A stretch of 30,710 bases of DNA. Origin: a virus. The number at the start of each line of letters is the position of its first letter. Position 1 is the stretch's first letter. The stretch spans positions 1 to 30,710 of the IMG/VR virus record IMGVR_UViG_3300046336_000185; one strand, written 5' to 3'. The notes beneath the pieces are model-generated. The model did not search any database. It saw only the letters and a program-made list of their open reading frames with translations, and was not told where the DNA came from. Shown here piece after piece: positions 30,666-30,710 of the stretch. The translations under genes and the position numbers were made by a program.

Positions 30666-30710
30666 GAAAGCGCCCCTTTTGTCCTCCGCTTTCTTGGCGT
30701 TGATCAGGGA
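30649..30710. repeat. Perfect 24-bp inverted repeat with 14-base spacer, at the window end
   Basis: The arms 30649-30672 and 30687-30710 are exact reverse complements; the second arm ends on the last base. The spacer is CCCCTTTTGTCCTC. Such a structure at the end of a sequence may be a folded-back assembly or amplification artefact, a terminal hairpin, or a regulatory hairpin cut by the window edge. Confidence 0.9.

Noticed and set aside
1-30710. Integrase, Mu transposase, tRNA genes or a CRISPR array
   Set aside because: No frame shows recombinase or transposase motifs, no cloverleaf was recognised by eye, and no regular repeat-spacer array is present. A tRNA scan by program was not possible.

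Overview
This window looks like most or all of a small temperate-type or lytic tailed-phage genome (or a prophage piece) from a cyanobacterium. The host call rests on base composition. CGATCG, the core of the cyanobacterial HIP1 octamer GCGATCGC, occurs well over one hundred times by eye, whereas about seven would be expected by chance. No ribosomal, tRNA, metabolic, integrase or transposase gene is visible. Almost every gene is on the minus strand, with stop/start overlaps typical of phage operons.

Layout, read in the minus-strand direction from right to left. (1) 30.7-28.1 kb holds early genes: two or three accessory/replication-region proteins and a C5 cytosine methyltransferase. (2) 28.0-25.9 kb is a switch-like region. 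A plus-strand operon (39-aa protein, 64-aa protein, ERF-family annealing protein) runs toward the methyltransferase and meets it at a two-way terminator; nearby are a Rha-like protein and an HTH protein. (3) 25.9-20.5 kb is a Mu-type head and connector block: gpG-like morphogenesis protein, gpI-like protease, decoration protein, major capsid protein, gp35/gp36/gp37-like proteins, and the tail tube. (4) 20.5-11.3 kb is the siphovirus-like tail block: chaperone, 1494-aa tape measure and four or five tail-tip proteins. (5) 11.3-9.7 kb is a compact region of small membrane proteins, probably lysis, with a 46-bp direct repeat. (6) 9.65-0.2 kb contains the terminase subunits, a two-domain endolysin, an oversized portal fused to a ParB-like domain, several unknown head-associated proteins and the MuF minor head protein. 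(7) The left edge is the end of a plus-strand gene encoding a (Tyr/Ser/Asp)-Gly dipeptide tail.

The head module is split: terminase/portal/MuF lie at the left end and gpG/protease/capsid at 20-26 kb. If the molecule is circular or circularly permuted, MuF would be followed by the early genes and then by gpG, so the early block would sit inside the head operon.

The most unusual part is 0.8-5.6 kb. The portal carries a DdrB/ParB-like domain and a four-cysteine motif that is repeated almost exactly in a nearby 117-aa protein. A short FAK-x-PEG-like motif also recurs in several neighbouring head genes and in the protease. This looks like a head-associated set of proteins with shared processing or packaging signals. 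The window edges are also odd: the right end is a perfect 24-bp inverted repeat ending on the last base, and the left end lies inside a low-complexity repeat.
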